DNA of 64,000 nucleotides. Origin: Rhodoplanes sp. Z2-YC6860. GTDB taxonomy: Bacteria > Pseudomonadota > Alphaproteobacteria > Rhizobiales > Xanthobacteraceae. The DNA lies in assembly GCF_001579845.1 (NCBI RefSeq), contig NZ_CP007440.1, positions 2,050,001-2,114,000 on the forward strand, given 5' to 3'. A program made the translations under genes and the position numbers. Shown here one piece after another: positions 8,661 to 16,988 of the stretch. The notes under the pieces are model-generated. The model was given only the letters and a program-made list of their open reading frames with translations. It searched no databases and was not told the DNA's origin. Positions within the stretch are counted from its first letter, which is position 1, and every line of letters starts with the position of its first letter.

Positions 8661-9791
8661 ATGAAAATCGCGATTGGCGCTGAATCCGATCCCTCCGAGC
8701 CGCGCGTCGCCGCGACCCCCGAGACCGTCAAGAAGCTGGTCGGTCTCGGCGCCGCGGTCGCGGTCGAGCCCGGTGCGGGCGTGAAGTCCGGCATTCTCGA
8801 TGCCGATTACGCTGCGGCCGGCGCCGCGGTTCAGCCTGGCGCGGTGGCCGGCGCCGACGTGGTGCTCACGGTGCGGCGTCCCGATCCGGCGGCGCTGTCG
8901 GGCGTCAATCCGGGCGCGCTGGTCATCTCGATCATGGACCCCTATGGCAACGAGGCCGCGCTGAAGGCGCTGGCCGATGCCAAGGTCACGGCCTTCGCCA
9001 TGGAACTGATGCCGCGCATCACCCGCGCGCAGTCCATGGACGTGCTGTCGAGCCAGGCGAACCTCGCCGGCTATCGCGCGGTGATCGATGCCTCCTCCGA
9101 ATACGGGCGCGCCTTCCCGATGATGATGACGGCGGCCGGCACGGTGCCGGCGGCGCGCGTGTTCATCATGGGGGTCGGCGTCGCGGGGCTTCAAGCGATC
9201 GCGACCGCCCGCCGGCTCGGCGCGGTGGTCACCGCGACCGACGTGCGGCCGGCCACCAAAGAGCAGGTCGAGAGCCTCGGCGCCAAGTTCCTCGCCGTCG
9301 AGGACGAGGAGTTCAAGAACGCCCAGACCGCGGGCGGCTACGCCAAGGAAATGTCGAAAGAGTACCAGGCCAAGCAGGCCGCGCTGGTCGCCGAGCACAT
9401 CAAGAAGCAGGACGTGGTCATCACCACGGCGCTCATTCCGGGGCGGCCGGCGCCGAAGCTCGTCTCGGCCGATATGGTGAAGTCGATGCGACCGGGCTCG
9501 GTGCTTGTTGATCTGGCGGTCGAGCGCGGCGGCAATGTCGAAGGCGCGCAGGCCGGCAAGGTCGCGGACGTCGGCGGCGTCAAGATCGTCGGCTACACCA
9601 ACGTGGCGGGAAGGCTCGCGGCGTCGGCCTCGGGCCTCTACGCCAAGAACCTGCTGACGTTCCTCGAAATCCTGATCGACAAGAAAGAAAAGAAGCTCGC
9701 GGTCAACTGGGACGACGAGATCGTCAAAGCCACCGTGCTCACCCGCGATGGCGCGGTGGTGCATCCGAACTTCAAGCCCAAAGCAGCTTAG
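8661..9791 (+). CDS. pntAA: NAD(P) transhydrogenase alpha subunit 1 (NAD-binding domain I)
   Basis: This 376-residue soluble domain I of proton-translocating transhydrogenase binds NAD(H) and passes hydride to NADP held by the beta subunit. The start MKIAIGAESDPSEPRVAATPETV is typical of the alanine dehydrogenase/PntA N-terminal fold. The mobile RQD-loop region (YRAVIDAS), the Rossmann GVGVAGLQAIATARRLGA and DVRPATKEQVESLGAKF are all present. The separate alpha-1 and alpha-2 genes follow the Rhodospirillum-type three-gene layout rather than the two-gene enteric form. A GGGAGA ribosome site precedes the ATG. It heads the pntAA-pntAB-pntB operon, interrupted from pntAB by a 115-base repeat. Confidence 0.95.
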   Translation: MKIAIGAESDPSEPRVAATPETVKKLVGLGAAVAVEPGAGVKSGILDADYAAAGAAVQPGAVAGADVVLTVRRPDPAALSGVNPGALVISIMDPYGNEAALKALADAKVTAFAMELMPRITRAQSMDVLSSQANLAGYRAVIDASSEYGRAFPMMMTAAGTVPAARVFIMGVGVAGLQAIATARRLGAVVTATDVRPATKEQVESLGAKFLAVEDEEFKNAQTAGGYAKEMSKEYQAKQAALVAEHIKKQDVVITTALIPGRPAPKLVSADMVKSMRPGSVLVDLAVERGGNVEGAQAGKVADVGGVKIVGYTNVAGRLAASASGLYAKNLLTFLEILIDKKEKKLAVNWDDEIVKATVLTRDGAVVHPNFKPKAA

Positions 9792-9830
9792 AGGCGATCG
9801 TGACCCAAACGATCTCCTCCTCTTTACCCC

Positions 9831-9945
9831 GGGCGGTGCGCTCCCTCCCCCTAAAAGGGGGAGGGTCGGGGTGGGGGTCATTGGGCGCGCAAACTGATCC
9901 CCACCCCGACCCTCCCCTTTTCAAGGGGAGGGAGCGGACCGCCCG
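9831..9945. repeat. Inverted repeat pair inside the pnt operon
   Basis: Two head-to-head copies of the CCCTCCCC unit begin GGGCGGTGCGCTCCCTCCCC and end GGGGAGGGAGCGGACCGCCC. The two 45-base halves are complementary, and each half also contains its own small hairpin. The element takes up most of the 181 bases between pntAA and pntAB. It has no T-run on either side, so it is not a normal terminator. Confidence 0.9.
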
Positions 9946-9972
9946 AATTGGGCTAAACGCGAAGGAGCCTTC

Positions 9973-10296
9973 ATGACCGGAACTGCGCTCGACGCCGTTG
10001 ATCCCTTCGTGTTCCGGCTGTCGATCTTCGTGCTCGCCGTGTTCGTCGGCTACTACGTGGTCTGGTCGGTGACGCCGGCGCTGCACACGCCGCTGATGTC
10101 GGTGACCAACGCGATCTCCTCGGTGATCGTGGTGGGCGCGCTGCTCGCGGTCGGCGTGGCGCTGACCACCGACGACAACGGGCCGATCTGGGCGCGGGCG
10201 CTGGGCTTCGTCGCGCTGGTGTTCGCCTCGATCAACATCTTCGGCGGCTTCCTGGTCACCCAGCGCATGCTCGCGATGTACAAGAAGAAGAAATGA
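9973..10296 (+). CDS. pntAB: NAD(P) transhydrogenase alpha subunit 2 (membrane)
   Basis: This 107-residue membrane subunit of the three-gene transhydrogenase forms part of domain II, the proton channel, together with PntB. Three hydrophobic helices can be seen: [39 protein letters not shown] and [20 protein letters not shown]. The ending [12 protein letters not shown] is typical of the family. The ATG follows AAGGAG. The gene ends 10 bases before pntB, so the two are clearly co-transcribed. Confidence 0.94.
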   Translation: MTGTALDAVDPFVFRLSIFVLAVFVGYYVVWSVTPALHTPLMSVTNAISSVIVVGALLAVGVALTTDDNGPIWARALGFVALVFASINIFGGFLVTQRMLAMYKKKK

Positions 10297-10306
10297 GCAG
10301 CGCGCC

Positions 10307-11701
10307 ATGACCGCCAACCTCTCAGCCCTTCTTTATCTCGTCGCCGGCGTCCTGTTCATCATGGCGCTGCGCGGGCTTTCGAGCCCTGAGTCGAGCCGCC
10401 GCGGCAACATGCTCGGCATCGCCGGCATGGTGATCGCGATCGGCACCACGCTCGCGGGCCATCCGCCGCACGGCATCGGTGCGTGGATCCTGGTGATCGC
10501 GGGCCTCACGCTCGGCGGCGGCATCGGCGCGGTGATCGCGCGCCGCGTGCCGATGACCTCGATGCCGGAGCTGGTCGCGGCCTTCCACTCGCTGGTCGGC
10601 ATGGCGGCGGTGCTGGTCGCGGCCGGCGCGTTCTATGCGCCGACCGCCTTCGACATCGGCACCCATGGCCACATCCACACCCAGAGCCTGATCGAGATGT
10701 CGCTTGGCGTTGCGATCGGCGCGATCACGTTCACCGGCTCGATCATCGCGTTCCTGAAGCTCTCCGGCCGCATGAGCGGCAAGCCGATCATCCTGCCGGC
10801 GCGCCATGTCATCAACATCGTGCTGGCCGCGGCGCTGGTGTTCTTCATCTACGGTCTCGTGGTGTCGCAGAGCCAGGTCGATTTCTGGCTGGTGACGCTG
10901 ATCGCGCTCGTGCTCGGCGTGCTCATCATCGTGCCGATCGGCGGCGCCGACATGCCGGTCGTGATCTCGATGCTGAACTCTTACTCGGGCTGGGCCGCGG
11001 CCGGCATCGGCTTCACGCTCGGCAATTCGGCGCTGATCATCACCGGCGCGCTGGTCGGCTCCTCGGGCGCGATCCTGAGCTACATCATGTGCGCCGGCAT
11101 GAACCGGAGCTTCATCTCGGTGATCCTCGGCGGCTTCGGCGGCGAGGTGGCAGGGCCGGGCGGCGGCGGCGAGCAGCGGCCGGTCAAGATCGGCTCGGCC
11201 GAAGACGCCGCCTACATCATGAAGAACGCCTCGAAGGTCATCATCGTGCCGGGCTACGGCATGGCGGTGGCGCAGGCGCAGCACGCGCTGCGTGAGATGG
11301 CCGACCGTCTCAAGAAGGAGGGCGTCGAGGTCAAGTACGCCATCCATCCGGTGGCGGGCCGCATGCCCGGCCACATGAACGTGCTGCTCGCCGAGGCCAA
11401 CGTGCCCTACGACGAGGTGTTCGAGCTCGAGGACATCAACTCGGAGTTCGCCCAGGCCGACATCGCCTTCGTGATCGGCGCCAACGACGTGACCAATCCG
11501 GCCGCCGAAGAGGACAAGACCTCTCCCATCTACGGGATGCCGGTGCTGCAGGTCTGGAAGGCCGGCACCGTGATGTTCGTCAAGCGCTCGTTGGCGTCCG
11601 GATATGCCGGCATCGACAACCCGCTGTTCTACCGCGACAACACCATGATGCTGCTCGGCGACGCCAAGAAAATGGCCGAGACCATTGTGAAGGGAATGTA
11701 G
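10307..11701 (+). CDS. pntB: NAD(P) transhydrogenase beta subunit
   Basis: This 464-residue beta subunit has an N-terminal membrane region of about nine spans (roughly 1-260). The C-terminal NADP-binding domain III begins near RPVKIGSAEDAAYIMKNA and carries the dinucleotide fingerprint VPGYGMAVAQAQHA, followed by AIHPVAGRMPGHMNVLLAEA and VIGANDVTNPAA. It couples hydride transfer from NADH to NADP+ to proton entry across the inner membrane, supplying NADPH. Length and motifs are those of a complete enzyme. It is the last gene of the operon; the next gene is convergent with no clear hairpin between. Confidence 0.96.
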   Translation: MTANLSALLYLVAGVLFIMALRGLSSPESSRRGNMLGIAGMVIAIGTTLAGHPPHGIGAWILVIAGLTLGGGIGAVIARRVPMTSMPELVAAFHSLVGMAAVLVAAGAFYAPTAFDIGTHGHIHTQSLIEMSLGVAIGAITFTGSIIAFLKLSGRMSGKPIILPARHVINIVLAAALVFFIYGLVVSQSQVDFWLVTLIALVLGVLIIVPIGGADMPVVISMLNSYSGWAAAGIGFTLGNSALIITGALVGSSGAILSYIMCAGMNRSFISVILGGFGGEVAGPGGGGEQRPVKIGSAEDAAYIMKNASKVIIVPGYGMAVAQAQHALREMADRLKKEGVEVKYAIHPVAGRMPGHMNVLLAEANVPYDEVFELEDINSEFAQADIAFVIGANDVTNPAAEEDKTSPIYGMPVLQVWKAGTVMFVKRSLASGYAGIDNPLFYRDNTMMLLGDAKKMAETIVKGM

Positions 11702-12622
11702 CTAGATCGGCTTGACGATGTGCTTGTTGGCCTCGGCGATGGCAGCAAGCGACATCCCGGCACGGTCCCGCTCGTCCATGCCGCGGGTGCTCCTCACCCA
11801 GATCACGTCGAGGCTGCCGGCAAAGTCGTCGAGCTCGCTCGCCTCGATCCGCACCGTGCCGCCGTGCGGCCACAGCACGAACGGCGAGAACCCCGCATCC
11901 TTCAACCGCGCCAGCATGGTCGTGGTCGACAATCCGCCGGCCGCGCTGAGATCGGGCGAATACTCCAATATCAAGGCATCGGTGCGTCGCAGCGTTTGCA
12001 TCGCGCCATCGATCACCTTGGGTTCGTATCCTTCCACGTCGATCTTGATCAGCGATATCGGCCGCTCGCTCAAACCGAGCGCTGCGAGCGCACCGTCGAG
12101 ATCGGTCACCGGCACGGTGCGCGAGCCCTGGCCGTGGTCGGCGGCGAGCGAATGCCGCCCGAAGTTGTTGCGGTTGTAGCGATGCAGATGCGCGGTGCCG
12201 GGCGCGGCGCCGACCGCGCGGGTTTCGACGATCACATTGTCGATCTCGTTGGCGGCGAGGTTGCGCTCCAGCAGCCAGGCGTTGAACGGATCGGGTTCGA
12301 AGGCCACCACTGTTTCGGCCTTGGGATGGCGTGCCGCGTGCAGCGCGTGCCAGCCGAGATTGGCGCCGATGTCGACCACGATGCCGCGCGGCGCGGCGTC
12401 GAGAAACTCCGCCATCCAGCGCGTCACCAGCGGCTCATGGGTGCCGTATTTGGCGATGTGACGGCCGATCGCGTCGCGGTGGTGCGCGTGGAATTTGAGC
12501 TTCGATTGCGCCGCGGTGGTGCGGAATGCCGGCCGCCACGGCACGAACCAGGCCGCGACGAAGTTCAGCGTGCCGAGCGGCCGCGGCAGGACGAGTTGCG
12601 ACGAAGGCTTGAGAGCGCTCAT
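11702..12622 (-). CDS. FkbM family SAM-dependent methyltransferase
   Basis: This 306-residue protein contains the FkbM methyltransferase fold. The SAM-binding motif is VVDIGANLGWHALHAA, followed by VVAFEPDPFNAWLLERN, the SLIKIDVEGYEPKVIDGA strand typical of FkbM, and LILEYSPDL. FkbM-type enzymes O-methylate sugars, macrolides or polysaccharides, but the substrate cannot be read from sequence. The start MSALKPSSQ at 12622 is preferred over 12688 because the longer version would intrude into the promoter of the divergent hydrolase. Its stop abuts the pntB stop tail to tail, so the two transcripts converge. Confidence 0.82.
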   Translation of the reverse strand: MSALKPSSQLVLPRPLGTLNFVAAWFVPWRPAFRTTAAQSKLKFHAHHRDAIGRHIAKYGTHEPLVTRWMAEFLDAAPRGIVVDIGANLGWHALHAARHPKAETVVAFEPDPFNAWLLERNLAANEIDNVIVETRAVGAAPGTAHLHRYNRNNFGRHSLAADHGQGSRTVPVTDLDGALAALGLSERPISLIKIDVEGYEPKVIDGAMQTLRRTDALILEYSPDLSAAGGLSTTTMLARLKDAGFSPFVLWPHGGTVRIEASELDDFAGSLDVIWVRSTRGMDERDRAGMSLAAIAEANKHIVKPI

Positions 12623-12702
12623 GCGCCGTTTAGAGCATATTCCCGCAGTCGATGCAGCGGCGGACCTTTGGCTGCACGATGGGCCCATGATATCAACGCG
12701 CC

Positions 12703-13497
12703 ATGGCGCTGCTGAAATGGCTTTTGCTGATCGTTGCGATCTACGGGGGCGCGCTCACGCTGGTTTATATCGGTCAGCGCTCGCTGCAGTACCATCCCGA
12801 CAAGACACGCACACCGCCGGCCATGGCCGGCCTGCCTTCCGCCGAAGAGCTCGAGCTCAAGACCTCCGACGGCGAGACGGTGGTCGTCTGGCACGTGCCG
12901 CCGCGAGGCGACAAGCCTGTCGTGCTTTACTTCCATGGCAACGGCGGTTCGCTCGCCTGGCGCGCCGATCGGTTCAAGTCGTTCACGGCCGACGGCACCG
13001 GCCTCGTGGCGCTGAGCTATCGCGGCTATGGCGGGTCGACGGGCAGCCCGACCGAAGCGGGACTGATCGCCGACGCGCAGGCAGCCTACGCGTTCACGGC
13101 CGCGCGTTACCCGGCGGAGCGGATCGCGGTATGGGGCGAGTCGCTCGGCACCGGCGTCGCCACAGCGCTTGCGGCTTCGCAGCGGATTTCGCGTCTCATC
13201 CTGGAGTCGCCGTTCACCTCCGCCGCCGATGTCGGCGCGAAGGTCTATTGGTTCCTGCCGGTGCAGCTTCTCATGAAGGACGCATTCCGCTCCGATGAGC
13301 GCATCGGCAAGATCACGGTTCCGGTTTTGATACTGCACGGCAGCGCCGACACGGTGGTGCCGTTCGGCTTTGGCCGGAAGCTGTTCGCGCTGGCCAATGA
13401 GCCGAAGCGCTTCGTCCGTCTCGAAGGCGGCGGCCACAGCAATCTCGACCAGTTTGGCGCGCAGAACGCGATCCGCGCCTTTCTGTACGGCGGCTGA
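12703..13497 (+). CDS. Membrane-anchored alpha/beta hydrolase (BEM46/ABHD13-like)
   Basis: This 264-residue hydrolase has an N-terminal membrane anchor (MALLKWLLLIVAIYGGALTLVYI). The order of motifs is VVLYFHGNGGSLAW (oxyanion strand), LSYRGYGGSTGSPTE, the nucleophile elbow VWGESLGTGVA, LILESPFTSAADV, the acid strand LILHGSADTVVPF and GGGHSNLDQF with the histidine. These are the features of the BEM46/ABHD12-13 group of lipases and thioesterases, whose natural substrates in bacteria are mostly unknown. The gene is divergent from the methyltransferase with an 80-base shared promoter gap. Confidence 0.82.
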   Translation: MALLKWLLLIVAIYGGALTLVYIGQRSLQYHPDKTRTPPAMAGLPSAEELELKTSDGETVVVWHVPPRGDKPVVLYFHGNGGSLAWRADRFKSFTADGTGLVALSYRGYGGSTGSPTEAGLIADAQAAYAFTAARYPAERIAVWGESLGTGVATALAASQRISRLILESPFTSAADVGAKVYWFLPVQLLMKDAFRSDERIGKITVPVLILHGSADTVVPFGFGRKLFALANEPKRFVRLEGGGHSNLDQFGAQNAIRAFLYGG

Positions 13498-13650
13498 TCG
13501 GTTGCCGACAGGACCGAAATCCTTGCTGTGTTCCGCCCCTTACAACGCTGAGGCGTGGCGTCACGGTTAGACTTCCTCTAAGCTTGAACCCGCTGCCGCG
13601 TTGCGGGACGAGGCGGCACGAGAGTTCCGAACCGGGCCGGCGAGGTGGGG

Positions 13651-14127
13651 ATGTCGCTGCGCGCAAATCCGGAATCACCGACGGAGTCGTCGCTATTCCG
13701 GCGCTGGATTTCACCGATCACGGTGTCGCTGCTGCTTGTGGCGCTCACCACCACACTGCTGTGGTTGCTTCAGCCACGACTTCAGCAGGAACACCTGATC
13801 TTCATCTACTTCGTTCCGACCACTCTGGTGGCGATCCGCTATGGCAGTCTGTCGGCCATGGGCGTGATCATCGCGAGCAGCTTTGCCGCGGCCTACTTCC
13901 TCTATCCGCCGAACTTCAGCTTCCTGGTCGCAAGCCGGCTGGAGTTCATGGAAATCGTGCTGTTCTGCCTGCTCGCGCTGTTGGCAAGCCAGGTCGTGTC
14001 GGGCTTTGCCAATGACAACGACGTCGTCAAGCGCCCCCCTCGTGCGGGGGCGCGGTTCTTCAGATCCAGGCCGTCGAACTTTCGCGGAATGCTGAGTCGC
14101 GTTCGGGCGAAGATCGCATTGTTCTAG
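13651..14127 (+). CDS. DUF4118-like small membrane protein
   Basis: This 158-residue protein has three to four hydrophobic helices in its first 120 residues (ISPITVSLLLVALTTTLLWLL, LIFIYFVPTTLVAIRYG, GVIIASSFAAAYFLYPP, FMEIVLFCLLALLASQVV), then a basic tail. The pattern, with FVPTTLVAIRYG and AYFLYPP, resembles the KdpD-type DUF4118 membrane domain that usually precedes a histidine kinase, but no kinase follows. It may be a stand-alone sensor module. A GAGG site lies five bases before the ATG. The TAG stop shares its G with the first base of a palindromic repeat. Confidence 0.62.
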   Translation: MSLRANPESPTESSLFRRWISPITVSLLLVALTTTLLWLLQPRLQQEHLIFIYFVPTTLVAIRYGSLSAMGVIIASSFAAAYFLYPPNFSFLVASRLEFMEIVLFCLLALLASQVVSGFANDNDVVKRPPRAGARFFRSRPSNFRGMLSRVRAKIALF

Positions 14128-14226
14128 AGCATGATCCCGAAAAGTGTGAAGCGGTTTTCGGAAAAGATCATGCTCACACAAAAGTAAAGAGCGACGGGTC
14201 TGATTCAACGAAGTTGAATCAGACCC
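14127..14226. repeat. Two-hairpin palindromic repeat, copy 1
   Basis: Two hairpins lie in a row. Hairpin A has arms GAGCATGATC and GATCATGCTC around a GAAGCGG centre. Hairpin B is GGGTCTGATTCAAC / GTTGAATCAGACCC. A linker of about 20 bases lies between. The same element in reverse is at 22759-22856, and hairpin A alone recurs at 44575-44623. The first G is also the last base of the TAG stop of the preceding gene. Confidence 0.9.
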
Positions 14227-14241
14227 TAGCCGCGCCGCTCC

Positions 14242-15147
14242 TCAGAACGTCTGGTAGGTTTGGCCCATCTTGCCGCCGACGCGGGCAAAGCCCTGCTTGG
14301 CCGGCTCGTGGTCGCTCTTGATGTTGAGCGCGCGCGCATAGGAGCCGGCGGCTTTCTCCTTGTCGCCCATCCGCTCATAGACGAAAGCACGCGTGGTCCA
14401 CGCTTGCAGACTTTGCGGCTCGACGCCGACCGCCTCGTCGAGATCGCCGGCGGCGGCCTTCAGATCGTTGATCGCCATGTAGCTCAAGCCGCGCGCGATA
14501 TAGGGCTCGGACTGGCTCTGCGACAGTCCGATCGAGGTCGAGAAGTCGTCGATGGCGTACTGGTATTGCCGCTGGCTCTGATAGAGCAGGCCGCGATTGT
14601 AATAGGCCTCGGCATTGTCGGGCCGGATTGAGATCGCCTGGTTGAAATCCTTGAACGCATCGAACGGCTGCTTCCGCAGCCGGTAGACCACGCCGCGGCC
14701 GAGATAGGCGACCGGATAGTTCTGATCGAGCGCCAGCGCCTTGTTGTAGTCGGCAAGCGCCTGATCGAGCTTGCCGGTCTTGCGATAGATCAGCCCGCGA
14801 TTGGCATAGGCCTGGGCATAGTTCGGATCGAGACTGATGGCTTTGTTGAAATCGGCCAGCGCTTCATCGTTGCGGCCGGCTTGCCCGAACACCGAACCGC
14901 GCATGTTGTAGGCCTGCGGATCGCTCGGGTTGCGCTGGATCACCGAGGACAGCGACGAGATGTTGGCGGGCGAAGCGGCGAACTGATTGTCCTCGGTCTC
15001 GGAGGTCTGGGAGACGCCGCTGCCGCCGACGCCGTTCATCACCGTGCCGCAGCCCGCAAGCGCCGCAGCCGCAACGAGCAACACCGCGCCCGTGAGGCGA
15101 CAGGCTACGGGGCGGGGCTCTCTTGCGATGGGTGCGGGCTGTCTCAT
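14242..15147 (-). CDS. TPR-repeat lipoprotein
   Basis: This 301-residue outer- or inner-membrane lipoprotein begins at 15147 (MRQPAPIARE); its signal sequence ends in the lipobox ALAGC. It carries about five tetratricopeptide repeats with strong internal similarity (RNPSDPQAYNMRGSVFGQAG, LDPNYAQAYANRGLIYRKTG, LDQNYPVAYLGRGVVYRL, IRPDNAEAYYNRGLLYQ, VEPQSLQAWTTRAFVYERMG), an arrangement seen in NlpI/BamD-like scaffolds. A role in envelope assembly is an inference. An upstream start at 15258 would bury the lipobox 70 residues in, so it is rejected. The ribosome site is weak (TGATA before ATG). Confidence 0.82.
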   Translation of the reverse strand: MRQPAPIAREPRPVACRLTGAVLLVAAAALAGCGTVMNGVGGSGVSQTSETEDNQFAASPANISSLSSVIQRNPSDPQAYNMRGSVFGQAGRNDEALADFNKAISLDPNYAQAYANRGLIYRKTGKLDQALADYNKALALDQNYPVAYLGRGVVYRLRKQPFDAFKDFNQAISIRPDNAEAYYNRGLLYQSQRQYQYAIDDFSTSIGLSQSQSEPYIARGLSYMAINDLKAAAGDLDEAVGVEPQSLQAWTTRAFVYERMGDKEKAAGSYARALNIKSDHEPAKQGFARVGGKMGQTYQTF

Positions 15148-15256
15148 TATCAAATGGTAGCCGGGCGAGCTGTCATCCGCGATGGCTTCAATGGTGTTCA
15201 CCCAAGGAATGCGGCGAAGGTTCGGCGGTCGGAGCTGAGCGCCGTCGAAGCCTGGC

Positions 15257-15293
15257 AAAATGAAAACGCGGGCTGCAATTTCTGCCGCCCGCG
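15257..15293 (-). terminator. Rho-independent terminator of rpsU
   Basis: On the minus strand CGCGGGC and GCCCGCG form the stem (15267-15273 with 15287-15293), followed by TTTTCATTTT. It ends the rpsU transcript 30 bases after the stop codon. Confidence 0.8.
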
Positions 15294-15323
15294 TCCAAGC
15301 TCGTCGACCGGAAATCGGGCGGA

Positions 15324-15674
15324 TTAACGTCCGAAGCCGCCACCGCCGCCGAAGCCGGCACCACCGCCAAATCCGCCGCCGCTGCGGCCGGCGCCGCCAC
15401 GGCCCGGGCCGCCGGCACCGCGTCCGCCACGGTCGCCGCCCGGTCCACCGATCGTCTTCGGCTTCATCGGGATCAGCCCTTCGCGCTGGGCGCGCTTGCG
15501 GGCAAGCTTACGGGCGCGGCGGACCGCTTCCGCCTTCTCACGTGCCTTCTTCTCGGATGGCTTCTCGTAGTGACCGCGCAGCTTCATCTCGCGGAAAATA
15601 CCCTCGCGCTGCATCTTCTTCTTGAGCGCCTTGAGGGCCTGATCGACGTTATTGTCACGGACGAGAACCTGCAC
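15324..15674 (-). CDS. rpsU: 30S ribosomal protein S21 with Gly/Arg-rich tail
   Basis: The S21 core ([40 protein letters not shown], then the basic helix [20 protein letters not shown]) is complete. Translation most likely starts at GTG 15674, with GAAGGA seven bases ahead; the TTG at 15692 lacks a site. After about residue 75 the protein carries a 40-residue tail of Gly, Arg and Phe (for example [10 protein letters not shown] and [13 protein letters not shown]). Most bacterial S21 proteins end at about 70 residues. Such a low-complexity RGG-like tail could bind RNA. The gene is monocistronic, with a perfect palindrome in its leader and its own terminator. Confidence 0.93.
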   Translation of the reverse strand: MQVLVRDNNVDQALKALKKKMQREGIFREMKLRGHYEKPSEKKAREKAEAVRRARKLARKRAQREGLIPMKPKTIGGPGGDRGGRGAGGPGRGGAGRSGGGFGGGAGFGGGGGFGR

Positions 15675-16174
15675 GCGTGTTTCCTTCTGCAATCCGGGCT
15701 CTGAAAGCCGGTCATGAATGTTGAGCTTGTAGGACCCTATTTAGGGTCCCGGGTTGGGCGTCGGTACCAGATCGATTGTAAAAAGTCCATCATTCCGGGG
15801 GTTTCTTGCGATCTTTCGGCCTCTGACCGCAGGAAACCTCAGGAAACAAGGGCTTGGCCCTTGGTCATGGCCGGTCAGCCGCGGCTTGGCGCTCGGGAAG
15901 CCGCCCATGCTCGCCGGCCGGTACGTCCCGATTACCGTCCCCCTTGCCGATGGCGGTGTGCTGGACGATGCCGGCACGGGTGGCCTCCCGCTTCCGGAGA
16001 TCAGCAGCTGTGGATAAGGTGGATAACCTTGGTGCGCTGCGGCGAGCGACGCGCAGCCGCTGACGAGAGCGAGACGCTGGCTTGTCTGGTGGGGGAGGCG
16101 GCGTTTGGCCGACTGTGCCCGGACCGCATGGCACAGATCTCTGGCGGGACGTCTCGAGCGCAGATCGAATCGAT
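15675..16174. other. 500-base gap: rpsU leader region, DnaA-like boxes
   Basis: No gene is visible. Sixty bases upstream of rpsU lies the perfect palindrome GACCCTATTTAGGGTC (15733-15748), which would form a leader hairpin. At 16009-16026 two DnaA-box-like nonamers (minus strand TTATCCACA and TTATCCACC) stand side by side. The remainder has no clear coding or structural signal. Confidence 0.5.
16009..16026 (-). promoter_or_regulatory. Two tandem DnaA-box-like nonamers
   Basis: The + strand reads TGTGGATAAGGTGGATAA; on the minus strand these are TTATCCACC and TTATCCACA, the second a perfect match to the DnaA box. A third, TTATCCACT, lies at 16560-16568 on the + strand, upstream of the DUF465 pair. 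No dnaA, hemE or parAB genes are nearby, so this is not taken as an origin; it could titrate DnaA or be chance. Confidence 0.35.
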
Positions 16175-16474
16175 TTACGCGATGATGTCGGGGGTGAGCT
16201 GGTCTTCGATCAGGATGATCTGGTCGCGCAGTTGCAGCTTGCGCTTCTTCAGCCGCTGCACCTGAAGCAGATCCGCGCCCGGCGAGTTGTAAAGCGCCTC
16301 AATCGCCGCATCGAGGTCACGGTGCTCCTGGCGCAGCTGCGCCAACTGCGTCCGCAATTCGCCTTCGTCGTCTTGCTTCATGGCCGCCGCAATCAGCGTC
16401 TGGTCCAACAGCCCGGCTGCGCCACCGGTCGCAGGCGCAGAGCCTTCGATTACCACAAAGTCTTGGATACTCAT
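16175..16474 (-). CDS. DUF465 (YdcH-like) coiled-coil protein, longer copy
   Basis: This 99-residue protein has an Ala/Gly-rich N-terminal extension of about 35 residues, then the DUF465/YdcH helical hairpin: LRQEHRDLDAAIEAL, a turn at NSPGADLLQ, and VQRLKKRKLQLRDQIILIEDQL. DUF465 proteins are small cytosolic coiled-coils of unknown role, common in alphaproteobacteria. A second member is encoded divergently at 16729-16914; the two share the HRxLD and LKxRK motifs. The 254-base region between them must hold both promoters. Confidence 0.85.
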   Translation of the reverse strand: MSIQDFVVIEGSAPATGGAAGLLDQTLIAAAMKQDDEGELRTQLAQLRQEHRDLDAAIEALYNSPGADLLQVQRLKKRKLQLRDQIILIEDQLTPDIIA

Positions 16475-16728
16475 GACTACCGGGCCTGCGGCTGGCCTCT
16501 CCTGTGCCGGAGCCCCTGAGCGGGTTCCTCTGGCGCGTGCGCCAGCACACTTAGGGAATTATCCACTTTTTCTCAAGCGCTGTCCAAACCCGTAGCGCGC
16601 ACATTTTCCGTGCAAAACTCGGATTTTTCGCAACGCACAAAAACGGTTATTCGACTTCGATCCTGCCGCGTGGCACACTGAAGATGTCAGGGGTGTTCGC
16701 TTAAACCGTCTCCGAGGAGCCACTCCAT

Positions 16729-16914
16729 ATGACCATCCAAGCGCATCTTGCGGAGCTAGAACGGAAGCACCGTGCCCTCGACGAGGAGCTCGCCGAGGCC
16801 ATGAACCATCCGTCGACCGATGACCTCAAGATTGCCGAACTGAAGCGTCGTAAGTTGCTCGTTAAAGACGAGATTCAGCGTCTTCAGATCACGGAGCCGT
16901 ACAGCCTCCATTGA
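16729..16914 (+). CDS. DUF465 (YdcH-like) coiled-coil protein, short copy
   Basis: This 61-residue protein is almost entirely the DUF465 helical hairpin: LAELERKHRALDEELAEAM, the turn NHPSTDDLK, then IAELKRRKLLVKDEIQRLQ. It is the minimal form of the family and is encoded divergently from its longer paralogue. GAGGAG lies eight bases before the ATG. A good terminator hairpin follows at 16950. Function is unknown. Confidence 0.87.
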   Translation: MTIQAHLAELERKHRALDEELAEAMNHPSTDDLKIAELKRRKLLVKDEIQRLQITEPYSLH

Positions 16915-16949
16915 GGCTGGTTTCCGGTTCTGAAGTAGAATCAGCACAG

Positions 16950-16987
16950 CCGCCGGCTCTCGCCATGGGAGCCGGCGGTGCTATTTT
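16950..16987 (+). terminator. Terminator after the short DUF465 gene
   Basis: The stem CCGCCGGCTC (16950-16959) pairs with GAGCCGGCGG (16969-16978) around a nine-base loop, followed by TGCTATTTT. Confidence 0.8.
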
Positions 16988-16988
16988 C

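Noticed and set aside
9831-9945. Terminator ending pntAA
   Set aside because: No T-run follows on either strand, and the same element occurs elsewhere as an interspersed repeat.
8556-11374. Long antisense frames opposite the pnt genes
   Set aside because: Composition (His, Arg, Asp) is that of shadow frames; the sense genes are certain.
16009-16026. Replication origin
   Set aside because: Only two or three DnaA-like boxes, no AT-rich unwinding element and none of the usual origin-linked genes.
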